58,460 nt of DNA, from the NCBI GenBank assembly GCA_045658985.1, contig JAZOWC010000036.1:1-58460 (forward strand), in the 5' to 3' direction. Origin of the DNA: RGIG3513 sp045658985. Lineage in GTDB: Bacteria > Bacillota > Clostridia > Oscillospirales > Butyricicoccaceae. A model generated the notes under the pieces. The model worked only from the letters and a program-made list of their open reading frames with translations, did no database searches and was not told the DNA's origin. Positions 1 to 8,347 of the stretch are shown one piece after another; within the stretch, counting starts at the first letter, position 1, and every line of letters starts with the position of its first letter. Both the position numbers and the translations under genes were made by a program.

Positions 1-179
1 CGATATATTGCTGATGGCAACTATGTACCATCAGCAACTCGATATGCTCACTGCGTGAGCGCGGATTTATGTCATATCGAGTTTGAGCGTAGCGAAAACA
101 TATCGAATTTGTTGTTTTGCGAATATATTTCGCAAAACAGCAAATATATCGAGCCGAGCGAAGCGACGGCATATCGACA
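1..179. repeat. Hairpin array, linker family A (CGATAT/ATATCGA), window-edge copy
   Basis: Short palindromes of different sequence are separated by the linker CGATATA/G on the left and by CATATCGA or ATATATCGA on the right. Examples are GCTCACTGCGTGAGC near 49 and the TTTTGCG...CGCAAAA stem near 113-138. Left and right linkers are complementary, so the whole array can fold as a branched structure. The array probably continues beyond the window edge. It shares units with the copies near 41.6 and 41.9 kb. No coding potential is credible here. Confidence 0.7.
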
Positions 180-221
180 AAAATAGCTTCTGTAGACACA
201 GAAGCTGTACTTGTAAAGAAT

Positions 222-257
222 AAAGGACGAGAAATTTTAACAATTTCTCGTCCTTTT
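222..257 (-). terminator. Terminator-like hairpin after the D-aminoacylase operon
   Basis: The stem AAAGGACGAGAAATT pairs with AATTTCTCGTCCTTTT around a short loop. It lies about 75 bases beyond the stop codon at 333 of the last gene of the minus-strand operon. The flanking A and T runs allow termination in either direction, although the run of U on the minus-strand transcript is short. Confidence 0.65.
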
Positions 258-332
258 GCTGTCGGTAGGTATATTCAATTTTATACTGCTCTACCGCAAG
301 CGCATATCGGTCACGCTTTTTTATTTATGCTT

Positions 333-1958
333 TTATCTCTCGGATTTGTACATTCTGCCGTTAAAGACGCCTGTGGGGATATTGTTGACAACGGCGGCCT
401 GACCGAGGACAAACACCGCCTCGATGCCCCGATTGGGAGCAAAGGGGTCTGTGTAGGTGGCGCCGTCTATGATAGTATTCTTGTCAAACAGCACCAGATC
501 GGCGTCATAGCCCTCTCTGATATAACCCTTGTTTTTGAGTCTGTAGGTGTCGGCGGGCAGACCGGTGATTCTTCGCACCGCCTCACATAGGGGCAAAAAT
601 CCCTTTTCCCTCACGAGCCTGCCCAGATATCTGGGGAAGGAGCCAAAGCCGCGGGGGTGGGTCATTTTGCCCTCGCCGCTGTACAGTCCGTCGGTGCCGA
701 TCATGGACAGCGGATGGCGGCAGAGGGTTTTGAGGCTCTCCTCAAACATGGTAAACCTGATATCGGTGACCACGCCGCGGTTTTCGCGGATGATGTATGC
801 GTAGGCCTCCGTGTCGGTCATACCCTTTTGCAGGGCGTATTCGCGGATGGTCTTGCCCTCGGCGTCGGGAGTGTTTTCGGCCACGGCGATCATATCCTTG
901 TCAAAGCCTGCATTGAGCAGAGGATTCTCCCAGCGCTCGGTGGGGTGCAGAATGGCGTTTTCCAGCCGCCGGATTCCCTCGGCGGTGCTCAGCTCGTCAA
1001 CAAGCCAGTCGATGCCCCGCGACAGATAGCTGGGAGGCAGAGTGGACAGCAGGGTTGCCGAGCAGGCCTCATAGGGGTAAAAATCAAAGAAAATATCGCA
1101 GCCCTCGCTGTTTGCCTGCTCAATGAGGCTGATGGCCTGCTCAAGCTGAGGGAGGTTGTAGCGATACATCACCTTAAAGTGGGAGATATTGACCCGCACT
1201 CCACTCTCTTTGGCGATGCGTATTACCTCACGCACAGAATCAAGCAGTCTGTCGGCCTCGTCGCGCATATGGGTGGTATATATGCCGCCGTAGCTTGCAC
1301 AGACTTTGGCCAGCTCTATGAGTTCCTCGGTCTCGGCGTAGCAGCCCGGGGCATAGTCCAGTCCGGTGGAGAATCCCGGCGCGCCGTCTCTCAGCGCCTG
1401 AGCGAGGAGGTCTTTCATTTTTTGGAGCTCATTATGGGTAGGCGCTCTGTTGTCCACGCCAACTGCGTCGGCACGGAGCAAATGATGGCCGACGAATGCA
1501 AGCTGATGGGTGCCGGGGCATACCCTCTGCATATCCTCCAGCATCTCATCGTAGGTGGTGTAGAGCCTGAGCGGTCTGCCGTCGTTGTTTGCTGCCTGCA
1601 GGTAGTCGTAGCTGACCCTCTCAATATCCTCGGTCACCACGCCACGCGACCAGCCGCACTGACCGCCGATCTCAAAGGTAACACCCTGCATCAGCTTGCA
1701 CAGACGGGACTGATCCACAAACATCTGATAGTCCGAATGAGTATGCACGTCCACAAATCCGGGCGCAAGGCAGAGGCCGCGGCAGTCTTTTTCTGCCCTG
1801 CCAAGCTCGAGAGCCGTGCCCACGGCGGTGATTTTGCCATCCTTGATGCCCACGTCGGCAACGAAGCTCTCATTTCCGCTGCCGTCAAATATCTCCGCAT
1901 TGCGAAAAACCATATCGTAGGCATAGGCTTTTGCGGCGGTCACGCTTTTTAGGTTCAT
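333..1958 (-). CDS. D-aminoacylase / N-acyl-D-amino-acid deacylase family amidohydrolase
   Basis: A 541-residue amidohydrolase-superfamily enzyme. The beta-strand metal motif VDVHTHSD (H72, H74) follows the family phrase LAPGF. Later metal or catalytic signatures are TTHMRDE, ISHFK and IGTDGLYS, the last carrying the conserved Asp. This is the usual D-aminoacylase/dihydroorotase-like layout and length. The family removes N-acyl groups from D-amino acids or dipeptides in the cytoplasm; the substrate here is inferred. I chose the ATG at 1958-1956 over an upstream in-frame ATG because an AGGGAG ribosome-binding site sits just before it. It is the last gene of a four-gene minus-strand operon, 59 bases after the M14 gene, so its substrate may be a product of those peptidases. 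No signal peptide is visible. Confidence 0.85.
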   Translation of the reverse strand: MNLKSVTAAKAYAYDMVFRNAEIFDGSGNESFVADVGIKDGKITAVGTALELGRAEKDCRGLCLAPGFVDVHTHSDYQMFVDQSRLCKLMQGVTFEIGGQCGWSRGVVTEDIERVSYDYLQAANNDGRPLRLYTTYDEMLEDMQRVCPGTHQLAFVGHHLLRADAVGVDNRAPTHNELQKMKDLLAQALRDGAPGFSTGLDYAPGCYAETEELIELAKVCASYGGIYTTHMRDEADRLLDSVREVIRIAKESGVRVNISHFKVMYRYNLPQLEQAISLIEQANSEGCDIFFDFYPYEACSATLLSTLPPSYLSRGIDWLVDELSTAEGIRRLENAILHPTERWENPLLNAGFDKDMIAVAENTPDAEGKTIREYALQKGMTDTEAYAYIIRENRGVVTDIRFTMFEESLKTLCRHPLSMIGTDGLYSGEGKMTHPRGFGSFPRYLGRLVREKGFLPLCEAVRRITGLPADTYRLKNKGYIREGYDADLVLFDKNTIIDGATYTDPFAPNRGIEAVFVLGQAAVVNNIPTGVFNGRMYKSER

Positions 1959-2017
1959 ATTATTCTCCCTGTGCAAAGGGTCGGATGAGCAATATCCGAC
2001 CCTTGTGTGTTATGTAA

Positions 2018-3322
2018 TTATTCTTTGGTGTGGAGCTTGAGCTTGGCCAGAGCGGTCTGGATGAGGAAGTTGCCGTAGCACTCGGTGCCCCACTGCAGAG
2101 CGGGTGCGGAATGCTCGTCATACCAGCGGTCGCGGTTATGCTCGACCACCAGAGTGGGGATGTGGAAGTTATTCCAGCAGTAGCCCTGCAGGTATTTGTC
2201 GCTCTTGTTGTATTTGCCGGGCAGGTACTTGAGGTCGGCTTCGCCGTGTTCCCAGCCGCGCTTGAGCAGTTCCTGCTGGATGTGGTTGGATACCTTGCGG
2301 CAGACGTTGGAGTTGGCGGCCTGCATGCTGAACTGATAGTACAGAGGTACACAGCGTTTGACTGCGCCGTGGAAGTCGATAATAACGCCCACCTCGTCCT
2401 TGTACTGATGGAGCAGCCACAGCACGTTGACCGTCTCTGCCTGACTGTGGTCGCCAAAGTCACGGTTGAGGTCGATGCCCTGGCTGTTCTTGCGGTCGTG
2501 GGTGGTGGCGGCAGAATGTACGTTGACCACGGGCACAACGATCAGGCGCACCTTGGTGCGCAGATAGTGCAGGCCGGGATGGCTTCCGTCCTCGTCTGCC
2601 ATGATCTGCAGAAAATGTGCAAGGCTCAGATATCCGTCCATCTCGGTGGCGTGGAGGCCGCCGGTAATGAACATGGTCTGCTCGTAGCCTTCGGGAGCAA
2701 AGGTATACTGCCACATATCATAGGTGTTGGTCTGATCCTTGCCGATCCGGCTGCGGGTGATGTACTCGGGGTATTTGGCGCGCATAGGCTCATATACGGC
2801 CGCAAGCAGCTCGTCGAGAGACCAGTCCCAGTTGCCCCAGCTGCCTTCGCCGCCGTTGAGGTCACCCACCACGGGGGTGTAGAACCAGCAATCGTCGGTG
2901 TCATAACCCAGAGATACGGGGCTCTCACCGATAAAGAACTCCTCCTCGGAGCCGGTGTAGATAATGAGATACTGGCCGTTCTTGTTGGGGGTGCAGATGA
3001 AATCTGCATTGTCTCCCTCGACCTCACCCTCAAAATAGGGCAGATGCTCGTGGATCTCGGTGGCAACGCCCTGACCCACCTTCAGCTCGCGGGGGTCAAA
3101 GTCGCAGCGGGCGGCGCGGAGGCAGGAAGGCTTGGTATTGAATCTGACCTCATAGACACTGCGGTTGGTCAGAGGGAGGATAAAGCTGCCCTTTTCACAC
3201 TCTTCGCCTTCGTTTTTGACGTAAACGTCCTTGTCGGTTCTGGCAACGGGCAGGATGCCCTTTACAAACTCGGCCTGAGCGAATATGGCCTTTTCCTGAA
3301 ACAGATAGTCAAAGTTTTTCAT
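2018..3322 (-). CDS. M14-family zinc metallopeptidase, copy 2 (HATE variant)
   Basis: A 434-residue protein. The C-terminal half has the M14 carboxypeptidase signature: zinc ligands H224 and E227 in GLHATEMDG, the substrate-carboxylate-binding DLNRD (N286, R287), the third ligand H318 in DFHG, and a catalytic-type Glu (E394) in VVEHN. The N-terminal ~200 residues are rich in aromatic and acidic residues and I do not recognise them as a separate domain. There is no signal peptide, so it is probably cytoplasmic. It is roughly two-thirds identical by eye to the neighbouring M14 gene, 16 bases away, so the pair is a tandem duplication. The family cleaves C-terminal residues or related amide bonds (carboxypeptidase or aspartoacylase/desuccinylase type); the exact substrate is unknown. 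Confidence 0.82.
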   Translation of the reverse strand: MKNFDYLFQEKAIFAQAEFVKGILPVARTDKDVYVKNEGEECEKGSFILPLTNRSVYEVRFNTKPSCLRAARCDFDPRELKVGQGVATEIHEHLPYFEGEVEGDNADFICTPNKNGQYLIIYTGSEEEFFIGESPVSLGYDTDDCWFYTPVVGDLNGGEGSWGNWDWSLDELLAAVYEPMRAKYPEYITRSRIGKDQTNTYDMWQYTFAPEGYEQTMFITGGLHATEMDGYLSLAHFLQIMADEDGSHPGLHYLRTKVRLIVVPVVNVHSAATTHDRKNSQGIDLNRDFGDHSQAETVNVLWLLHQYKDEVGVIIDFHGAVKRCVPLYYQFSMQAANSNVCRKVSNHIQQELLKRGWEHGEADLKYLPGKYNKSDKYLQGYCWNNFHIPTLVVEHNRDRWYDEHSAPALQWGTECYGNFLIQTALAKLKLHTKE

Positions 3323-3338
3323 ACGTTTTCCCTCATTA

Positions 3339-4637
3339 TTACTTGGTCTTCAGCTTTGCCAGTGCGTGCTGGATGATATAGTTGCCGTAGCACTCGGTTG
3401 CCCACTGCAGGCTCTCTGCCGAATGCTCCTCGTACCATCTGCCGGGGTTATGCTCGGCAACCAGAGTGGGGATATTGAATGTATTGTAGCAATAACCCTG
3501 CAAGTACAGATTGCTCTTGTTGTACTTGCCGGGGATGTTGCTGAGGATGGGCTCGCCGGTTTCTCTGCCCATGTCCAGCAGGCGCTGCTGAATGTGGTTG
3601 GCCACCTTGCGGCAGAGGTTGGAGTTGCCGCTCTGCATGCTGAACTGATAGTACAGAGGTGCGGTGGTGGGGCGGCAGCCGTGGAAGTCAATGATAGCGG
3701 CGATCTCGTCCTTGAACAGATGGATCTGGCGCAGGACGTTGATGGTCTCGGCCTGAGAATGTGCCAGCCAGTCGCGGTTGAGGTCTACACCGGCGCTGTT
3801 GCGGCGCTCGTGGTTGGTGGCGGCGGAGTAGACGTTGACCACGGGGATGACGATCAGGCGTACCTTCTCGCGGACATAGTGCAGGCCCTCATGGGTGCCG
3901 TCCTCAGCGCACAGCAGATGCAAAAACTGTGTCAGGCCGTAGTAGCCGTCGATCTCGGGGCCGTGGAGGCAGGCGGTGAGGAACAGAGTCTGCTCATAGC
4001 CTTCGGGAGCAAAGGTATACTGCCACATATCATAGGTGTTGGTCTGATCCTTGCCGATCCATGTGCGGGTGATGTACTCGGGGTACTTGTTCCGCATAGG
4101 CTCGTAGAGGTTCTCGTACAGCTCGTCTGCCGACCACTGCCAGTTGCCGAAGCTGCCCTCGCCGCCGTTCAGATGACCGGTCTGCTCGGGAGTAAACCAG
4201 CAATCCTCGGTGTCGCGGCCTATATAGACGGGGTTCTCACCGATATAGAAGCCCTCCTCGGAGCCTGTGTAGATGACGAGATACTGATCTTCTTTGGTGG
4301 GGGCGCAGAGGAAATCAACATTCTCTCCCTCAGCCTCTCCCTCAAAATAGGGCAGGTGATCGGAGCGCTTGGTGCCTACGCTTGCGCCTGCCTCCAGCTG
4401 ACGGGGGTCAAAGTCGCAGAGTGCGGCACGCAGAAATGCAGGCTTCTGCTCAAACTTGGCAACATAAATGCTCCTGCGTCCGGGCATTTTGAGAACAAAG
4501 CTGCCTTTTTCGCTGTCTTCGCCTTCGTTTTTGACAAAAACATCCTTGTCGGTTGCCGCAACTGGGTAAATGCCCTTTACGTACACGGCCTGCTCAAAAA
4601 TATTTTTTTCTTCAAACAGTCTGTCAAAGTTGTTCAT
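3339..4637 (-). CDS. M14-family zinc metallopeptidase, copy 1 (HGPE variant)
   Basis: A 432-residue paralogue of the next gene in the operon. Metal-site residues H225 and E228 (HGPE), DLNRDW, H319 in DFHG and the Glu of VAEHN are all present, so the active site looks intact. The shared N-terminal block (residues 1-200, with WIGKDQTNTYDMWQYTF near 193-209) is nearly identical in both copies and is probably characteristic of this subfamily. The differences between copies cluster at the metal motif and in the segment after DFHG, which suggests diverged substrate choice. It lies 22 bases after the P-loop/SAD gene and 16 bases before its paralogue, clearly co-transcribed. No export signal is visible. 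Confidence 0.82.
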   Translation of the reverse strand: MNNFDRLFEEKNIFEQAVYVKGIYPVAATDKDVFVKNEGEDSEKGSFVLKMPGRRSIYVAKFEQKPAFLRAALCDFDPRQLEAGASVGTKRSDHLPYFEGEAEGENVDFLCAPTKEDQYLVIYTGSEEGFYIGENPVYIGRDTEDCWFTPEQTGHLNGGEGSFGNWQWSADELYENLYEPMRNKYPEYITRTWIGKDQTNTYDMWQYTFAPEGYEQTLFLTACLHGPEIDGYYGLTQFLHLLCAEDGTHEGLHYVREKVRLIVIPVVNVYSAATNHERRNSAGVDLNRDWLAHSQAETINVLRQIHLFKDEIAAIIDFHGCRPTTAPLYYQFSMQSGNSNLCRKVANHIQQRLLDMGRETGEPILSNIPGKYNKSNLYLQGYCYNTFNIPTLVAEHNPGRWYEEHSAESLQWATECYGNYIIQHALAKLKTK

Positions 4638-4659
4638 ATTTATCTCCTTAATGTGTTGT

Positions 4660-5580
4660 TTATCTGATCATCATATCCAGCTTGCGGAGGTTTTCTTCGC
4701 TCTTTTCGCCTACGCAGCCTACCATCAGGTAGCATTTTTTCATGGAGTCGTAGATGAAGTGGTTGAGCAGCTTGAAGCCCTTGATCTTGCCCGTGTTGCT
4801 CACGTGGGTACGGGGGCCTGTGCACACGTGTATCTCGCCGCCGATGGACATATGACTCTCGTCAACGTAGCCGACGGGCAGCTCGCGGGCGATCATATCC
4901 TGCACCTTGGCTTCCAGCTCCTGCAGATCAAACTCGGGAGCGTGACCGGGGAAAGACATAATAAATCCGTGACGGACGTCGCCGTGACTGCACCTGACCA
5001 GCTCGTCGTTGGGCATAAACACCTCGCAGAGGTCCTCTGCGGTATGTGCCATCAGTCGGTAGGGCAGGGATTTGAACACGGTGTCGCACACCTCCTGAGG
5101 CTCGGGGCCAAAGAGGTTGGGACGGGTGATGAGAACCTCCTCGCCCACGCCGATAAGCAGGTCGGCATTCATGCCGAGGAAGGGGTATATCAGATCAAAA
5201 TGCTCAACAATAACACGCTTGCCGCGGTGCAGAGCCTGCAGAATGGCATCGGCAAGCACGCTCATAGCGGTAAAGCCTGTCTCAAAACGTATATCCAGAT
5301 GGTATGTATGAGGGGAGAAAAATCCCGTCTCGCTGTCCTGCTCAAGCAGGGGCAGGGGGCGGATGTTGACACCGTCGTCGTCGTTGGTCAGCTCGAGGTT
5401 GGGGAACATACCCTTGATGAGGGCGCTCTTGCCCGAGCCGGGCTCGCCGATAACGCCGATCAGCTTGTCAAAGGGTGACAGATACAGCTGGGCAAGCTGC
5501 ATACCCAGCGAATATATACGCCGTCTGCCGCGGGGGGCAAAATAGGTACTGTAAAGATGGCTGGTATGTGTGTGCTGCAT
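4660..5580 (-). CDS. P-loop NTPase with tRNA-synthetase second-additional-domain-like C-terminus
   Basis: A 306-residue protein. Walker A GEPGSGKS is at residues 45-52, followed by a conserved-looking acidic block LELTNDDDGVN near 62-72. Residues 253-272 (CTGPRTHVSNTGKIKGFK) resemble the zinc-binding Cys-x-G-P-x-H / TGxIxxFK core of the alanyl- and threonyl-tRNA synthetase editing (SAD) domain, with a two-residue insertion between Cys and His. From memory, such proteins are database-labelled 'alanine-tRNA synthetase second additional domain-containing'; no function is established to my knowledge. It is the first gene of the four-gene operon with two M14 peptidases and a D-aminoacylase, which hints at a role in handling an aminoacylated substrate. 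GGAGG lies 8 bases before the ATG. Confidence 0.7.
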   Translation of the reverse strand: MQHTHTSHLYSTYFAPRGRRRIYSLGMQLAQLYLSPFDKLIGVIGEPGSGKSALIKGMFPNLELTNDDDGVNIRPLPLLEQDSETGFFSPHTYHLDIRFETGFTAMSVLADAILQALHRGKRVIVEHFDLIYPFLGMNADLLIGVGEEVLITRPNLFGPEPQEVCDTVFKSLPYRLMAHTAEDLCEVFMPNDELVRCSHGDVRHGFIMSFPGHAPEFDLQELEAKVQDMIARELPVGYVDESHMSIGGEIHVCTGPRTHVSNTGKIKGFKLLNHFIYDSMKKCYLMVGCVGEKSEENLRKLDMMIR

Positions 5581-5615
5581 AGAGGGAGCCTCCTTTTTTG
5601 CTTATGGTTGCCTTT

Positions 5616-5644
5616 ATTATATAATATAAGTTTGATTTTTACAA
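5616..5644 (-). promoter_or_regulatory. Candidate sigma-A promoter of the SAD-NTPase/M14/aminoacylase operon
   Basis: On the minus strand, TTGTAA (5644-5639), a 17-base spacer and TATAAT (5621-5616) lie 36 bases upstream of the ATG at 5580. It is divergent from the cit promoter. Confidence 0.6.
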
Positions 5645-5661
5645 ACCTTTTGGAAGATAAA

Positions 5662-5690
5662 CGCAAAAAAAGACCCAACGGGGTCAAAAA
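5662..5690. promoter_or_regulatory. Inverted repeat GACCC-N4-GGGTC between divergent promoters
   Basis: A short perfect stem flanked by A-runs on both sides, lying exactly between the two divergent -35 boxes. On the minus strand it has the form of a small intrinsic terminator (stem then seven U). It could equally be an operator for a regulator of both operons. Which of these is correct cannot be decided from sequence. Confidence 0.45.
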
Positions 5691-5694
5691 AGGA

Positions 5695-5723
5695 TTGAAA
5701 GCGCAGAACTTGTATTATATAAT
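5695..5723 (+). promoter_or_regulatory. Candidate promoter of the first cit operon
   Basis: TTGAAA (5695-5700), a 17-base spacer and TATAAT (5718-5723), 54 bases before the citD start. Confidence 0.7.
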
Positions 5724-5777
5724 AATATGAGATTGTTATATTACAATTTTCACATTGTGAAAGGAGTTTTTAGTAAA

Positions 5778-6044
5778 ATGGCGGACATTATCAAAAGAGC
5801 GACCGCAGGCACTATGGAGTCCAGCGACGCTTACGTAGAGATATCCCCCGCAGAGGGACTTGAGATATCTCTGGAGTCTGTTGTAGCAAAGCAGTTTGGC
5901 ACAGCTATCGAGGCAGTTATCAATGAGGTACTGCAGGAGTGCGGTGTCAAGAATGCAAAGGTTACCGTTATTGACAAGGGTGCTCTCGACTGCGTTATCC
6001 GCGCAAGAGTTGAGACAGCCGTTATGAGAGGAAGAGGTGAATAA
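5778..6044 (+). CDS. citD: Citrate (or citramalate) lyase acyl carrier protein, gamma subunit, copy 1
   Basis: An 88-residue acyl carrier. The prosthetic-group site AGTMESSDA is present, with S15 at the position of the Ser that carries phosphoribosyl-dephospho-CoA in characterised CitD. The body ends in the usual VIRARVETA segment. The start was set at the ATG at 5778, which has AAGGAG 11 bases upstream; the longer in-frame version has no ribosome-binding site. It heads an operon citD-citE-citF-fumarase alpha-beta with spacings of 2, 3, -1 and 1 bases. The cofactor must be made and attached by CitG/CitX, whose only genes here are fused in the second cit block near 54 kb. Confidence 0.92.
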   Translation: MADIIKRATAGTMESSDAYVEISPAEGLEISLESVVAKQFGTAIEAVINEVLQECGVKNAKVTVIDKGALDCVIRARVETAVMRGRGE

Positions 6045-6046
6045 GA

Positions 6047-6919
6047 ATGCGCAGATCGATGCTCTTTTTGCCCGGAAACACCCCCAACATGCTGATCAAC
6101 GGCAGCAGACTTGGTTCTGATGCTCTGATATTCGACCTTGAGGATGCTGTTTCCCCCGCTGAGAAGGACTCTGCAAGAGTTCTTGTCCGCAACACTCTGA
6201 GATATATGGATCTTGGCTCCTGCGAGATCATCGTCCGTATCAACTCTATCGACACCGACTATTGGAAAAAGGATATCGACGCTATCCTCCCCTACTCCCC
6301 CGCTCTTATTCTGCTGCCCAAGGTCAACTGCGCTCAGGATGCTCTCATCGCTGACGAGTACATGACCGAGGTAGAGCAGAAGCTGGGCCTCGAGCAGGGC
6401 AAGGTCAAGCTGATGCCCCTGATTGAGACCGCTCTGGGCGTTGAGAATGCTTTCTCCATCGCAACCGCCACCAAGCGTGTTGCAGCACTCTTCCTGGGTG
6501 CTGAGGACCTGACCGCCGACCTGAGATGCAAGCGCACCAAGGGCGGCGCCGAGATCAACTATGCACGTACCCGTCTGGTTATGGCTGCACGCGCCGCCAA
6601 CATCGACGTATACGATACACCTTTTACCGACGTTAACGACGATGAGGGCATCAGAGTTGACGCCGAGTACGCCAAGGCTCTGGGCTTTACCGGCAAGGCA
6701 TCCATCTCCCCCCGCCACGTTGACGTCATCAACGAGGTATTCAGTCCCTCCGAGCGTGACATTGCATACGCTTATGAGGTAATGGAGGCTATCCGCATCG
6801 CCAAGGAACAGGGCAGAGGCGTTATTTCTCTCCACAACAAGATGATCGACGCTCCCATCGTTGCCAGAGCACAGCAGACCATCGCTATGGCAGAAGAAAT
6901 GGGCATTAGGAGGGGCTAA
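6047..6919 (+). CDS. citE: Citrate lyase beta subunit family (citryl/citramalyl-ACP lyase), copy 1
   Basis: A 290-residue HpcH/HpaI-fold lyase. MRRSMLFLPGN opens the protein, FDLEDAV provides the conserved acidic residues, and LMPLIETALG and GAEDL carry the Glu and Asp that bind Mg2+. The subunit cleaves citryl-S-ACP to oxaloacetate and acetyl-S-ACP in citrate lyase. Citramalate lyase uses a homologous subunit to release pyruvate, and the sequence alone does not separate the two. The start lies 2 bases after the citD stop. Its sequence is clearly diverged from the second CitE at 51.5 kb, so the two are old paralogues or separately acquired. Confidence 0.9.
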   Translation: MRRSMLFLPGNTPNMLINGSRLGSDALIFDLEDAVSPAEKDSARVLVRNTLRYMDLGSCEIIVRINSIDTDYWKKDIDAILPYSPALILLPKVNCAQDALIADEYMTEVEQKLGLEQGKVKLMPLIETALGVENAFSIATATKRVAALFLGAEDLTADLRCKRTKGGAEINYARTRLVMAARAANIDVYDTPFTDVNDDEGIRVDAEYAKALGFTGKASISPRHVDVINEVFSPSERDIAYAYEVMEAIRIAKEQGRGVISLHNKMIDAPIVARAQQTIAMAEEMGIRRG

Positions 6920-6922
6920 AAT

Positions 6923-8347
6923 ATGAAAACCAGCAAAGTTGTAAAGAATCTTCAGGAAGCCGTCGCTCTTGCAGGAATCAAAGACGGCATGACCGTGTCC
7001 TTCCATCACCATCTGCGTAACGGCGACTACGTCCTCAATATGGTCATGGAAGAAGTGGCAAAGACCGGTGTCAAGGGTCTGACCGTCAACGCCAGCTCCC
7101 TGTTCGACATCCACGCTCCCCTCATCGACCACATCAAGAACGGTGTCGTCACTACCATCCAGACCAACTATATGTCCTCCAAGATCGGCAAGGCCGTATC
7201 CATGGGTCTGATGAACAATCCCGTTCAGTTCCGCACCCACGGCGGCAGACCCTCCGACATCGTGCTGGGCAGAACTCCCATTGACGTAGCATTCATCGCC
7301 GCTCCTTCGGCCGACTGCATGGGCAACTGCTCGGGCAAGTACGGCAAGAGCGCCTGCGGCAGCCTGGGCTACGCAGTACCCGACGCTATGCACGCCAAGA
7401 AGGTCATCGTCATCACCGACAATCTGGTGCAGTATCCCCTGCTCGACTGGTCCATCCCCGAGAGCTACATCGACTACGTTGTTTCTGTCGACGAGATCGG
7501 CGACATCAACGGCATCGTATCCGGCACAACCAAGATCACCCGTGACCCCGTAGGTCTGGTCATGGCTCAGCGCGCAGCTCAGGTCATCAAGCACTCGGGC
7601 CTGCTCAAGGACGGTTTCTCCTTCCAGACCGGTGCGGGCGGCGCAACTCTGGCAGCTGCAAAGTTCCTCAAGGACATTATGCTCCGCGAGAACATCAAGG
7701 GCAGCTTTGGTCTGGGCGGCATCACCGGCTACATGGTAGATATGCTTGAGGCCGGCTGCTTCGAGAGCCTGCTGGACGTTCAGTGCTTTGACCTCAAGGC
7801 TGTTGAGAGCATCCGCAAAAATCCCAAGCATCAGGAGATCAGCTCCATCCACTACGCAAGCCCCTCCGCACGCAGTGCTGTTGTTGACAGCCTCGACGTT
7901 GTTCTGCTGGGCGCAACCGAGGTGGACACCGACTTCAACGTCAACGTACACACCGATTCCAACGGCTACATCATGGGCGGTTCGGGCGGCCACAGCGACA
8001 CCGCTGCAGGCGCAAAGCTGGCTATGATCATCGCACCTCTGTTCCGCGCACGTCTGCCCATCGTCACCGACCGCGTCAACTGCATCTCCACCCCCGGCAA
8101 GGACGTTGACGTTCTGGTTACTCAGGCAGGTATCGCCGTCAATCCCAAGAACAAGGAGCTGGCCCTCAGACTCAAGGATGCAGGTCTGCCCGTTGTTGAC
8201 ATCCACGAGCTCAAGGCCATCGCCGAGAAGATCACCGGTCAGCCCAAGCCCCTGCCCAAGGGTGACAAGGTCGTCGGTAACGTAATCTGGCGCGACGGCA
8301 CTCAGATAGACACCATTATGAACGTACCCGAAGGAGGCACACTGTAA
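6923..8347 (+). CDS. citF: Citrate lyase alpha subunit family (CoA/ACP transferase), copy 1
   Basis: A 474-residue CitF. The N-terminal KDGMTVSFHHHLRNGDYV, the HAPLIDHIKNGVV block and the VDVLVTQAGIAVNP segment are hallmarks of the alpha subunit, which exchanges the acetyl group on the ACP for the incoming tricarboxylate. It is ~33 residues shorter than the second CitF (507), because it lacks that copy's N-terminal extension. AGGAGG lies 9 bases upstream of the ATG. The stop overlaps the next gene's start by one base (TAATG), so translation with the fumarase alpha subunit is likely coupled. Confidence 0.92.
   Translation: MKTSKVVKNLQEAVALAGIKDGMTVSFHHHLRNGDYVLNMVMEEVAKTGVKGLTVNASSLFDIHAPLIDHIKNGVVTTIQTNYMSSKIGKAVSMGLMNNPVQFRTHGGRPSDIVLGRTPIDVAFIAAPSADCMGNCSGKYGKSACGSLGYAVPDAMHAKKVIVITDNLVQYPLLDWSIPESYIDYVVSVDEIGDINGIVSGTTKITRDPVGLVMAQRAAQVIKHSGLLKDGFSFQTGAGGATLAAAKFLKDIMLRENIKGSFGLGGITGYMVDMLEAGCFESLLDVQCFDLKAVESIRKNPKHQEISSIHYASPSARSAVVDSLDVVLLGATEVDTDFNVNVHTDSNGYIMGGSGGHSDTAAGAKLAMIIAPLFRARLPIVTDRVNCISTPGKDVDVLVTQAGIAVNPKNKELALRLKDAGLPVVDIHELKAIAEKITGQPKPLPKGDKVVGNVIWRDGTQIDTIMNVPEGGTL

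Noticed and set aside
117..590. A 157-codon plus-strand frame at the left edge
   Set aside because: Runs through a hairpin array and then antisense to the D-aminoacylase gene; no homology and no ribosome-binding site.
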